Source: DATACZ01 sp036258795 (GTDB taxonomy: Bacteria > Actinomycetota > CADDZG01 > JAHWKV01). Taken from it: DNA of 7,105 bases. The translations under genes and the position numbers were made by a program. Positions 1 through 6,324 of this stretch are shown one piece after another. The stretch's first letter is position 1; each line of letters starts with the position of its first letter. The notes below the pieces were generated by a model, which saw only the letters and a list, made by a program, of their open reading frames with translations, was not told the DNA's origin and searched no databases. The stretch covers positions 1 through 7,105 of the forward strand of contig DATACZ010000136.1 of the NCBI GenBank assembly GCA_036258795.1. The letters run 5' to 3'.

Positions 1-1749
1 CGGCTGATCGGTGCTGCCGGGGGTCCGCCGCAGCCTAAACCGGTGGAAGGCCTCTAGAGCCACGGCTGCAGCAATCAGACCGATGCCCACTGCGGTCGTC
101 CAAGGCAAGGGCGGGCCCTGCTCCTCAGTGCCCGGACCCCATCTCTTCGGATCCGCGTCTAATGCCGGCTTGTCGGACCGGACGTTGGAACGTACGAGTC
201 TGACCAGCGCACGCCCTTCCGTTGTGACGGCAGCTTTGCGTGCCTCGACGGTCACGCCGTATCCGTCGAGGGTGCCGCGACGCACTAGCAAGCCGCGGTC
301 AACCCCGCCCACAACCAGCCCGGAAAGCGATGCAGGAGCGCGCGCATCCACGCCCAGCTCCCCGCCATCCACTGTCCCCCCCAGTACCCTGGAACCTGGA
401 GCGTCGAGGATCAGGCCAATTTCTCTCGAGCCGCGGACCACATTGTCTCGGATGACCGCGTTACGGACGCCGCCGTAAAGCTCGATTCCCCGGTTGTTGT
501 CGACCAGCCGGTTGCGGAGATACTGGTTACGCAGGCTCTCACCCTTCGAGCGGATGCCCTGCCGGTTTCCCCTTATGAGGTTGTCGGCGATGAGAAGGTC
601 GGAAGATCCGTGGGCGACGATGCCGTCCTTCAGGTTGTTCTCTACTCGATTGACCGTGATCTCATTCCGATTGGAGCCGGCGTCCATCATGATGCCGTTG
701 CCCCCGTTGTCGTGCGAGTAGTTACGGCGCACTACCGAGTTCACGACACCTCGGGAGAAGATGATGCCGTGACTGCCGTTTGACCATGCTTCGTTGTCCT
801 CAATAATGAGGCCGCTGCTGTAGTCGTGTGGATCAAAGCCGTAATAGATGTTGTGATGCAGCCGGTTCCCTCGAAAGGCCATGTCCTTGGCCTCGTGGGT
901 ATAGACGCCGAACAGGTTGTGATGAACCTCTGATCCCAGCAGCGTGCCCGTGGCACCCTGTCGCCAGGCAAGGCCATAGGCAGTGACCCGGTCTTCGCCC
1001 AGGTAAGCGATCTCGGAATTAATGATGTCGAGCTGCGCGCCCTCATCCTCATAGAGGATGAACGGACGCCCGTCCCTGTCGTTGGTATCGGGCCTCGCCC
1101 GGTCCGGTAGCCAGGATGTGATCAACACGCCCTCGATGAGGGCGGATGCGGCGGTGCCTCCCAGGAAGACCCCGGGCAGAGATGCCAAACGTACTTCCCT
1201 AATCGCAGGCTGCGACACCCTCAACTTCGTTCCCACGTCCTGAAGCAGCGCCGCCTGCAACAGCACTATGCCGTCCCCGTCCCACCTGACCCATCCCGGA
1301 TCATTGACCACGTTGACGATCTCCTCCAAGCCGATCTCCCGCCCGGGGTTGGCGAGGTGGATGTGGCGCACCCTCGTGGCGCTTTCGAGCAGATTGATGG
1401 CGTGCTGTGTCAGCACGATGGACCTGCCCCGGTCGACCGGAACCGTCCCGGGTCTGCGTACTATGTTCAATGGCTTCGGCGTGAATGGCTTCAGGTCTCT
1501 CGACGGATCCGTGCCCCTGTAGATTCCGCCCGCCCCCGGTGGGCCGGGGTTGGATTGAGCGGGAGCACTGATCGGGGGAGGCTTTGGCTGCTCCGCCAAT
1601 GGACCTGCCGAGCTTTCTCGTGGCGGCCGAGAAGCGGAAGGCTGAGTGTAAGGCGCGGGTGCCGTTGCATTACTGTCGAACAACCTTGTCATTCCGAGTA
1701 GGAGCAACACCAGCAGAGCCCAGCCCTTGCGGCGAAGATGGTGCTTCAA
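1..1749 (-). CDS. algG-like: AlgG-like mannuronan C5-epimerase, right-handed beta-helix, membrane anchored (partial, runs off the window)
   Basis: The reading frame is open for 583 codons and leaves the window at base 1 without a stop. The predicted role is conversion of D-mannuronate to L-guluronate within the polymer, outside the membrane. Residues 1-20 form a signal or anchor (basic KHHLRRK, then WALLVLLLLGM). Residues 27-75 are a proline/serine-rich linker. About residues 190-525 are a ladder of beta-helix repeats rich in N-x-I/V and NG-I motifs. The catalytic signature YYGFDPHD ends at 309 (D306, H308, D309), and SR follows at 332-333. In Pseudomonas AlgG the same DPHD motif carries the catalytic His, with the substrate-neutralising Arg 28 residues after the first Asp; here the distance is 27. 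The preceding stretch (GVYTHEAKDMAFRGN) also resembles AlgG as I remember it. A second membrane segment lies at about 549-568, followed by basic RFRLRR. The TTG start overlaps the stop of the glycosyltransferase gene (TTGA) and is favoured because it supplies the basic end of the signal. The family call is strong; substrate is inferred. Confidence 0.8.
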   Translation of the reverse strand, partial: MKHHLRRKGWALLVLLLLGMTRLFDSNATAPAPYTQPSASRPPRESSAGPLAEQPKPPPISAPAQSNPGPPGAGGIYRGTDPSRDLKPFTPKPLNIVRRPGTVPVDRGRSIVLTQHAINLLESATRVRHIHLANPGREIGLEEIVNVVNDPGWVRWDGDGIVLLQAALLQDVGTKLRVSQPAIREVRLASLPGVFLGGTAASALIEGVLITSWLPDRARPDTNDRDGRPFILYEDEGAQLDIINSEIAYLGEDRVTAYGLAWRQGATGTLLGSEVHHNLFGVYTHEAKDMAFRGNRLHHNIYYGFDPHDYSSGLIIEDNEAWSNGSHGIIFSRGVVNSVVRRNYSHDNGGNGIMMDAGSNRNEITVNRVENNLKDGIVAHGSSDLLIADNLIRGNRQGIRSKGESLRNQYLRNRLVDNNRGIELYGGVRNAVIRDNVVRGSREIGLILDAPGSRVLGGTVDGGELGVDARAPASLSGLVVGGVDRGLLVRRGTLDGYGVTVEARKAAVTTEGRALVRLVRSNVRSDKPALDADPKRWGPGTEEQGPPLPWTTAVGIGLIAAAVALEAFHRFRLRRTPGSTDQP

Positions 1750-2948
1750 GTTGCGAATTCCGCCGTACGCACCACAGAACCGTCGATCACCTCTACCTCA
1801 CGGGTCAGCCACCGCTGTTCTCGAATGGTGCATAGTGCCCAGATCTTGACCAAGCACATGACAAAGGACAGCAAGACGAACAAGGGAATCAAGAAGATCG
1901 AGCGGGGACGGCGCTGAAGGTGAGGCAGCATCTTGGCGGATCGGCTGACAAGCCACCATAGAGCAAGGATGCCCGCGAACCTGAGGTCCCGGTTCACTAA
2001 AGCAATGACCATGACCGCCGGCGACACCAAAAGGGTGAAGCTGCTGACGGCCTTGTCCAGCATCGAGAAGGCGAGGAACCGATGGCGCTTCCAAACCCAC
2101 CCCCGGCCAAGCGCCCTTAGATCGCTGCGCCAGGTGTTGCGTGCCCATCTCAGGCGCTGGCGGAAGAAGATCCGAGCCTCGGTGGGAAAGGTGGACCATA
2201 CCCGGGCAGACCGCTGCATGTAAGTGCGGTACCCAGCCTCGAGGAGAAGGCTCGTGAGCCGCTTGTCGTCTCCTGACATGCATGGGACGCCCATAAAGGT
2301 CTCGGTCAGAAAATCGTCGCCCATCTGGAGAAGCAGATCCCGGCGGTAAACCGCCGTACGCCCCGAGAGGCATGAGACTGCTTGCCCCATGACTGTCTGG
2401 GCTGCGTTTTCGTCGAAGTAGCGGTAATCAAGGTACATGTCATTTATCTTTTGCCAGAGGCTGCGGGGGTTATGGACGCTCTGGCGAGTCCCCACCCCAC
2501 CGATGCCTGGATCGGCAAAGGGTTCTGAGACCCGTTCAGCGACGTCGGGTGCCCAGATGGTGTCGGAGTCGACCAGTGCCACAAGTGGGGTGCGCGCCTG
2601 CTCCCACCCGAGCCTCAAGGCGGCGCGTTTGCCGGGAACCTCGGTGAGTATCGTCTCCACCCGATCATCCGCATACACCTCCGCAACCTCCTGGCAGGCC
2701 GTATCGGTGACGTCGATCACCAAGATGATCCGCTCTACTGAGTTCGCAAGCCAGGAGTCGATCGCCTTCATGAAGATCTTGGGATCCTCCTGGTAAACGG
2801 GCACGACGATGCTCAGACCCTCGCGGTGACCGGTGGTCATTGGACGGTAAAGCGTGGCTGGAATACGCCGTATTAACCAGGACAGCCAGCGAACTAAGCC
2901 GAGTATGCCGAGGGGGAGATAACGCAGGTATTCAGCTGCCCAGCGCAA
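1746..2948 (-). CDS. alg8-like: Processive family-2 glycosyltransferase, Alg8/hyaluronan-synthase-like polysaccharide synthase
   Basis: The 400-residue product is a membrane-embedded GT2 enzyme that would polymerise an activated sugar at the inner face of the membrane and pass the chain outward. An N-terminal hydrophobic segment lies at about 8-27. The GT-A domain starts at SIVVPVYQED (46-55), has the metal- and nucleotide-binding DSD at 127-129, an acceptor-region CLSGRTAVYRR near 193-203, the likely catalytic base in GDD at 226-228, and the QRLRW form of the QxxRW motif at 264-268, which marks processive synthases. Further membrane segments lie at about 291-317, 322-339 and 350-372, and the protein ends in a short cytoplasmic tail. 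The start is TTG, 17 bases inside the end of the dehydrogenase gene, with GGAGAG upstream. Family motifs alone cannot separate Alg8 from hyaluronan or other synthases; the Alg8 reading comes from the adjoining AlgG-like gene. At 400 residues it is shorter than Pseudomonas Alg8 (about 490), with fewer N-terminal membrane segments. No PilZ domain is seen. Confidence 0.75.
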   Translation of the reverse strand: MRWAAEYLRYLPLGILGLVRWLSWLIRRIPATLYRPMTTGHREGLSIVVPVYQEDPKIFMKAIDSWLANSVERIILVIDVTDTACQEVAEVYADDRVETILTEVPGKRAALRLGWEQARTPLVALVDSDTIWAPDVAERVSEPFADPGIGGVGTRQSVHNPRSLWQKINDMYLDYRYFDENAAQTVMGQAVSCLSGRTAVYRRDLLLQMGDDFLTETFMGVPCMSGDDKRLTSLLLEAGYRTYMQRSARVWSTFPTEARIFFRQRLRWARNTWRSDLRALGRGWVWKRHRFLAFSMLDKAVSSFTLLVSPAVMVIALVNRDLRFAGILALWWLVSRSAKMLPHLQRRPRSIFLIPLFVLLSFVMCLVKIWALCTIREQRWLTREVEVIDGSVVRTAEFAT

Positions 2949-3888
2949 TGGGTCTCTCCGTCAAAGAATTCAAGTCCACTGACTTTGGAGCTTGACCGTT
3001 GACCGCAGATACCCCCGAGGCTAGCTCTCTTTGGACCGTCCTCTCCATCCGATCATTCATCTCAATGATCGCCTTTAGCACCGGCATGTCCACGCCCGCT
3101 GCCGCGGCGAAACCCAGAAAGCCTTTGGTGTCCTTGGGCAGGCAGGATCCTCCGTAGGGTGCGCCGCCCCGGATCCCGTACTCGGGATTGATGGACCCTT
3201 CGGCGGATCTGGAAACGGCTGAGGCAATCGCATCAGCGTCCAGGCCAAGGCGTTGGCTAAGAGCCCACATCTCGTTCCAAAAGCTGATCTTGGCGGCGTT
3301 GAATGCGTTGTGGCAGCACTTGGCCATCTCGGCCTCGACAGTGCTCGAAAAGGTCCTGATCTCACCTCCGAAAGGCTTGAAAAGGTCACGCAGACGCTCC
3401 AGGGTGCGCCGGCTGGATGATGCGATCACGGTCATCCACGGGAAAATGAAGTCCTCTTCAGCCGACGCTTCTCGAAGAAACTCAGGGTTTGATGCCAGGC
3501 CGAAGCTTTCGCCCACCCGCTTGCCGGAGAACTTCTCGATAATCGGACGGATCAGGCCCTCACACGTTCCCGGCGGGACGGTGGAGCGTACAACCACAGT
3601 GTGAAACGCCCCGGCGTCGCGTATGGCCATGCCTACGGTGCGCGCACCGGAGGCGAGGATTGACAGGTCATACAGCTGTCCGTTGAAGGGCGTGGGCAGC
3701 GTCAAGAAGACGAAGGATGGTTCGCCCGAAAGGTCAATCCGGTCAGTAGCGACAAGGCCCTCCTGCCGCAGTGCTTCCAATCGACTTGGACTTATGTCTA
3801 CGAAGGTGACTTGGTGTCCGCTCCGCACGAATCCCTTGCCGGTCGCAGTGCCGACAACGCCGGAGCCAACAATAACGATCTTTGCCAT
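2932..3888 (-). CDS. algD-like: UDP-glucose/GDP-mannose 6-dehydrogenase family protein, short form lacking the C-terminal domain
   Basis: The 318-residue cytoplasmic protein would oxidise the C6 hydroxyl of a nucleotide sugar to a carboxylate in two NAD-dependent steps, supplying the synthase encoded next. The Rossmann motif GSGVVGTATGKGF is at 8-20 and the acidic residue binding NAD ribose is in FVDIS (29-33). Family motifs follow: PTP at 65-67, RSTVPPGT at 101-108, NPEFLREASAEEDF at 134-147, the K190/N194 pair, and the active-site loop GGSCLPKDTKGF with nucleophile C249 plus K252 and D253. The family is usually about 430-440 residues; this protein stops soon after the central helix, so the nucleotide-sugar-binding third domain is missing, and no remnant can follow because the synthase gene begins there. 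ATG at 3888 is chosen over an in-frame start at 3945 because it begins directly at the Rossmann strand (MAKIVIVGSG) and has AGGAG upstream. GDP-mannose as substrate is inferred from the AlgG-like neighbour; UDP-glucose remains possible. Confidence 0.85.
   Translation of the reverse strand: MAKIVIVGSGVVGTATGKGFVRSGHQVTFVDISPSRLEALRQEGLVATDRIDLSGEPSFVFLTLPTPFNGQLYDLSILASGARTVGMAIRDAGAFHTVVVRSTVPPGTCEGLIRPIIEKFSGKRVGESFGLASNPEFLREASAEEDFIFPWMTVIASSSRRTLERLRDLFKPFGGEIRTFSSTVEAEMAKCCHNAFNAAKISFWNEMWALSQRLGLDADAIASAVSRSAEGSINPEYGIRGGAPYGGSCLPKDTKGFLGFAAAAGVDMPVLKAIIEMNDRMERTVQRELASGVSAVNGQAPKSVDLNSLTERPIALGS
2954..2959 (-). promoter_or_regulatory. Ribosome binding site that supports the TTG start of the synthase gene
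   Basis: On the minus strand GGAGAG lies inside the last codons of the dehydrogenase gene, with GGAG ending 7 bases before the TTG at 2948. It decides the start of the synthase, because no ATG or GTG is available nearby in that frame before the N-terminal hydrophobic segment. Confidence 0.6.
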
Positions 3889-3898
3889 TTCTCTTTTG

Positions 3899-3904
3899 CT
3901 CCTA
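3899..3904 (-). promoter_or_regulatory. Ribosome binding site of the dehydrogenase gene
   Basis: TAGGAG on the minus strand ends 10 bases before the ATG at 3888. The spacing is slightly long, and a weaker GAG sits nearer the start. The same TAGGAG hexamer occurs again at 3968-3973, as one arm of the inverted repeat upstream. Confidence 0.6.
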
Positions 3905-3967
3905 TTGAGTTCCTGGGCGGCCTTCCCTTGAGCATCTGAACCCAATCCCTCCCAGGCTGTTGTGAGA

Positions 3968-3988
3968 CTCCTATTCCCACACTAGGAG
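3968..3988 (-). promoter_or_regulatory. Inverted repeat CTCCTA-N9-TAGGAG in the leader of the dehydrogenase gene
   Basis: A perfect 6-base inverted repeat with a 9-base centre (arms 3968-3973 and 3983-3988) sits 80-100 bases upstream of the dehydrogenase start, in the 183-base gap 3889-4071. It could be an operator for a dimeric regulator or an RNA hairpin in the leader. The arm met first by RNA polymerase on the minus strand (CTCCTA, 3988-3983) is also complementary to the downstream TAGGAG ribosome site at 3904-3899. I found no convincing -35/-10 pair in this gap. Six-base arms can arise by chance, so the call is tentative. Confidence 0.3.
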
Positions 3989-4045
3989 AGGCCAATCCTG
4001 TCACTTATTGCCAGGGAACCGCTAGGGGGGTACGCGAAGAAATGC

Positions 4046-4059
4046 AGACTCGAAAGTCT
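4046..4059 (-). terminator. Small hairpin with UUCG loop just after the lyase stop, possible weak terminator
   Basis: On the minus strand AGACT-TTCG-AGTCT starts 12 bases after the lyase stop codon and forms a perfect 5-base-pair stem with a UUCG tetraloop, which is unusually stable in RNA. It is followed by GCATTTCTTC, which has only a broken run of T. It may be a weak terminator or a 3' end stabiliser separating the cupin-lyase pair from the dehydrogenase operon. The stem is short, so this is uncertain. Confidence 0.3.
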
Positions 4060-4071
4060 TCACGAGCGGGA

Positions 4072-4944
4072 TCAGCGATTGGACAGGGCGCCAAGGTAGT
4101 CGGAGCCCACCTTGAAGCCCGCAAAATCAACTGAAGTGTCTTTCGGAGTTGCCCAGGACGAGTCGCGTCCGCCGAAGAAAGTTGAAAAGAACACGCCCTC
4201 GATCTTCAGCTTTTTGGTGGTGCGGAACTGAAGATTCGTCTCGTTGAGAACTTCCCGGTTGTCCAGCCATACTCGAATGCTGCCATCCCGGCTGTCGGGC
4301 CGATTCAAGGACACCTCTTGCTCGATCAGATGCCAGCGGCCCGGCTGGAAACTCCAGGAACCCCTCCCAAGCGATGTACCCTCTTCCTCGCTGGTTGCCA
4401 GGTATGCGTACACCTCGCCGACTCCATCTCGCCGCCACATGAGCCGCGTGGAGAACCCATCGGTGCCGTCCGGGCTTCGGCGTCCGCCCGTTACGGTCCC
4501 CCCGTACAGGCCGGGAAGCTTCCCTCCCTTTACAAAGTCAAAGTCCTCCGGGAAGCGCACGTAATAGCGAAGGTGCAAACGGTCCGCCGGCACGCCTTTC
4601 AAGGGTTGGAGGTATAGCTGAGCGCCTCCTACCGGTGCCCCTTCCTCCTTGTTTAGGCTCGGACTGGCAGAGTCCTTTGGATAGTTCACTCGGAGGATAT
4701 GCCCGAACTTCGAATCCTCGAGAACGTTGAGGTTTTCCCGTCCGAAGTCGCCATCCTCTCGCACCGCGAACTCATCGTTGAAGAAGGAGGACGGCGTGAC
4801 CTTGTCCGCGTCGCCCCAGCCTCTATTCAGAAAGGTGCCTACGACGAGCCCGATCCCGAGAAGGGCGAGCGCAAATGCAAGGGTCCGAAAACTACTGCCC
4901 GATGCAGTGCGCTCCGGACCTGCCTTTGAAGGTGGGTCCGACAT
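4072..4944 (-). CDS. Polysaccharide lyase family 14-like protein, probable membrane-anchored alginate (poly-uronate) lyase
   Basis: The 290-residue product has one hydrophobic segment at about 20-38 after a short basic N-terminus, so the enzyme domain should face outward, tethered to the membrane or released. The catalytic domain shows the PL14-type stretch YYVRFPEDFDFVKGGKLPGL (127-146). Residues matching those I recall as important in the molluscan PL14 alginate lyase AkAly30 can be placed in order: K142, S165, R167, Y179 and Y181, with the S-x-R and Y-x-Y spacings kept and the same 12-residue step from R to the first Y. Such lyases cut poly-mannuronate or related chains by beta-elimination. 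ATG at 4944 is chosen over in-frame starts back to 5232 because those would overlap the cupin gene and add an arginine-rich, low-complexity N-terminus. It lies 35 bases after the cupin stop, probably in one transcript. It would play the trimming role of AlgL, which is from the unrelated PL5 family. Whether it cuts alginate or another uronate polymer is not shown by sequence. Confidence 0.65.
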   Translation of the reverse strand: MSDPPSKAGPERTASGSSFRTLAFALALLGIGLVVGTFLNRGWGDADKVTPSSFFNDEFAVREDGDFGRENLNVLEDSKFGHILRVNYPKDSASPSLNKEEGAPVGGAQLYLQPLKGVPADRLHLRYYVRFPEDFDFVKGGKLPGLYGGTVTGGRRSPDGTDGFSTRLMWRRDGVGEVYAYLATSEEEGTSLGRGSWSFQPGRWHLIEQEVSLNRPDSRDGSIRVWLDNREVLNETNLQFRTTKKLKIEGVFFSTFFGGRDSSWATPKDTSVDFAGFKVGSDYLGALSNR

Positions 4945-4979
4945 CGAAACTGCTCGTTCATCCCGAGCCACGGATCGGT

Positions 4980-5396
4980 TTACTCCTCCGGTGCCGTGAC
5001 GAAAGTGCTCCTCCCCACGGGTGCCACCTTCTGATCGGCGGTCGTCACGATCGCCGCGCTGGGAAAGAAATTGATCGTCTTGAGCACGCCGGAGCCAACG
5101 TTGTAAACGTCGTGGGGGGCCATCGCGGCGACGACCGCTACCTCGCCCTGCTCGACGCGCTGCCGCTCGTCGTCCAGGGCGATCTCCGCCGTGCCCTCGA
5201 TAACCAGGTGGGTTTCCTCCGCACTGTGCCAATGCCTCCCGGTGTGCTGGCCTGGATCCACCTCGGCGTACGCGACGGCGCTGTGGGTCGAGCCGTTGAG
5301 CGTAGAGACGGCGAACCCGAAGCGAATGCGCCGGGTGGGGTCACTTTCGGACCACACCTCGAATAGGTCGACCTGGTCGGGTTTGGTTACAAGCAT
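4980..5396 (-). CDS. Small single-domain cupin protein
   Basis: The 138-residue cytoplasmic protein has one conserved cupin barrel. The first motif gives metal ligands H55, H57 and E61 (RHWHSAEE, then GTAEI for the following strand), and the second gives H95 with N99 (APHDVYNVG). All expected metal ligands are present, so it could be an enzyme or a small-molecule binder. No signal peptide is visible. The start is well supported by AAGGAGG five bases upstream. It is the first gene of the minus-strand run and precedes the lyase by 35 bases. One possibility from context is a KdgF-like role, opening the unsaturated uronate released by a lyase, since KdgF proteins are also small cupins. However, closely similar stand-alone cupins of unknown function are common in actinobacteria, so the specific role is not assigned. 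Confidence 0.8.
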   Translation of the reverse strand: MLVTKPDQVDLFEVWSESDPTRRIRFGFAVSTLNGSTHSAVAYAEVDPGQHTGRHWHSAEETHLVIEGTAEIALDDERQRVEQGEVAVVAAMAPHDVYNVGSGVLKTINFFPSAAIVTTADQKVAPVGRSTFVTAPEE

Positions 5397-5475
5397 CGCC
5401 GCCTCCTTGACGCTCGGGAAACATCTCAGACCCTCCGCAGCTTAGTGCAAAGTTGCGAGATAGGATTCGGCTGGC
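5397..5475. promoter_or_regulatory. Divergent intergenic region between the cupin and the membrane-protein pair
   Basis: These 79 bases separate two oppositely read transcription units, so they should carry promoters for both. The only clear element is the cupin ribosome site AAGGAGG (minus strand, 5402-5408). For the plus-strand gene, AGGA at 5462-5465 sits 10 bases before the ATG. I looked for -35/-10 pairs on both strands and found none with acceptable spacing and match, so the promoter is inferred from gene layout. Confidence 0.5.
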
Positions 5476-6324
5476 ATGTCCAAGTCGGTCAGGCAGAGAC
5501 AGTCGGTGGTAGTTCGCCTTCTCGACCTGAATCTTCCCTCGAACCGCTTCATCCTGACCGCCTTTATCTTCTCCACGGCGATAGTCACCGGCCACCAGCT
5601 GGTGCGCGGCCGCCCGGTGCTGACCGGTCTCGCCCTGGGGCTTCAAGCCGGGTTCTCAGTCTTCCTTTCCTGGGCGATAGGCCGGGAGCTCGACCCCGAT
5701 GATCCGCGATCGGCAACTGTTGCCGCTCTGCTGGGATTTGCCATCTTCCTTACCGGCCCAACGCAGTTGGGTGCCGTTGTGGCGCTGCTCTTTGCGGTTC
5801 GCATCGTGTTGAGAAGCACCGGAGCTCCTCCCAATAAGTTGGACCTGGTCTGGCTCACCGCTCTGGGAATCTACAGCGCGCGGCGACCGGGCGGTGTTCC
5901 GGCTGCCATTGCCCTCGGCGCTGCGCTGGTGATGGATGGCCGGTTGCCTGCACCCGCTTACAGAATCGTCTCGACAGCCGGAAAGGCGCTCTTGTTGCTC
6001 GTCCTGGCTGCCGCCGCGTACTTTGGAAGCCTCACTCCGTCATGGTCGTGGCCAAGGGGCTCTCAGTGGATTGTGCTGGCCTTTGTGTTGCTCGCCATGG
6101 CCGGCTGGCGAACGCCCACACCGGCCTCCACCTCCGACATGGGCGCTGAGCCACTTAGCCGGCGGCGATTGGTGGCAGCAAGCTGGCTGGGCTTGGCAGC
6201 CGGGATAGTAACGCTGCTTTGGATTGGTGGACCTGCCATCCCAGCTTTAGTAGGACTTTGGGCTGCTGTCATCGCAGTATCTATCCACCGGCGGGTCTGG
6301 CCTTCCAGACTCCGAACGGCATGA
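5476..6324 (+). CDS. Multi-pass integral membrane protein of unknown function
   Basis: The 282-residue product is mostly hydrophobic, with membrane segments near 24-40, 48-67, 82-112, 122-155, 168-184, 197-211 and 232-271, some long enough to be helix pairs. A polar loop carries GRELDPDDP at 69-77, the most distinctive motif; I have an impression of similar RELDPD loops in uncharacterised bacterial membrane proteins but cannot name a family. A second loop at 212-231 is rich in Ser, Thr and Pro. No catalytic motif, transporter signature or ATP-binding site is seen. The ATG at 5476 has a modest AGGA ribosome site. Its stop overlaps the start of the next gene (ATGA), so the two are probably translated together. 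Function is not assigned, and a link to the divergent polysaccharide genes rests on position alone. Confidence 0.7.
   Translation: MSKSVRQRQSVVVRLLDLNLPSNRFILTAFIFSTAIVTGHQLVRGRPVLTGLALGLQAGFSVFLSWAIGRELDPDDPRSATVAALLGFAIFLTGPTQLGAVVALLFAVRIVLRSTGAPPNKLDLVWLTALGIYSARRPGGVPAAIALGAALVMDGRLPAPAYRIVSTAGKALLLLVLAAAAYFGSLTPSWSWPRGSQWIVLAFVLLAMAGWRTPTPASTSDMGAEPLSRRRLVAASWLGLAAGIVTLLWIGGPAIPALVGLWAAVIAVSIHRRVWPSRLRTA

Noticed and set aside
741..1052. Minus-strand reading frame in the middle of the epimerase region, Thr- and Arg-rich
   Set aside because: It is in a different frame from the 583-codon frame carrying the DPHD motif and beta-helix repeats, and its composition is low-complexity; it is a shadow.
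1746..1818. PilZ-like pattern (RWLTR followed by DGSVVR) at the C-terminus of the synthase
   Set aside because: The second half lacks the required final Gly, the tail is too short for a PilZ domain, and WLTR is a usual ending in this type of synthase.
3188..3604. Plus-strand reading frame opposite the dehydrogenase
   Set aside because: It is Arg/Ser-rich with no recognisable motif and is antisense to the conserved catalytic region of the dehydrogenase.
1746..3888. Reading the pair as a hyaluronan system (UDP-glucose dehydrogenase plus hyaluronan synthase)
   Set aside because: It is not excluded by motifs alone, but hyaluronan needs no C5-epimerase, and the adjoining AlgG-like gene is coupled to the synthase.
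3889..3945. Upstream start of the dehydrogenase giving 19 extra residues
   Set aside because: The extra residues are polar and unlike the family, which begins at the first Rossmann strand; the internal ATG has a ribosome site.
4945..5232. Upstream N-terminal extension of the lyase
   Set aside because: It would overlap the cupin gene by more than 250 bases and gives arginine/glycine-rich sequence; the ATG at 4944 directly precedes the membrane anchor.
4875..5366. Plus-strand reading frame of about 160 codons opposite the cupin and lyase start
   Set aside because: It lies antisense to two well-supported genes and shows no family motif; long antisense frames are common in GC-rich DNA.
5397..5475. 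Candidate promoter boxes such as TTGACG (5407-5412) and TAGGAT (5461-5466)
   Set aside because: They do not pair at a usable 16-18 base spacing with a matching partner, and TTGACG overlaps the cupin ribosome site.
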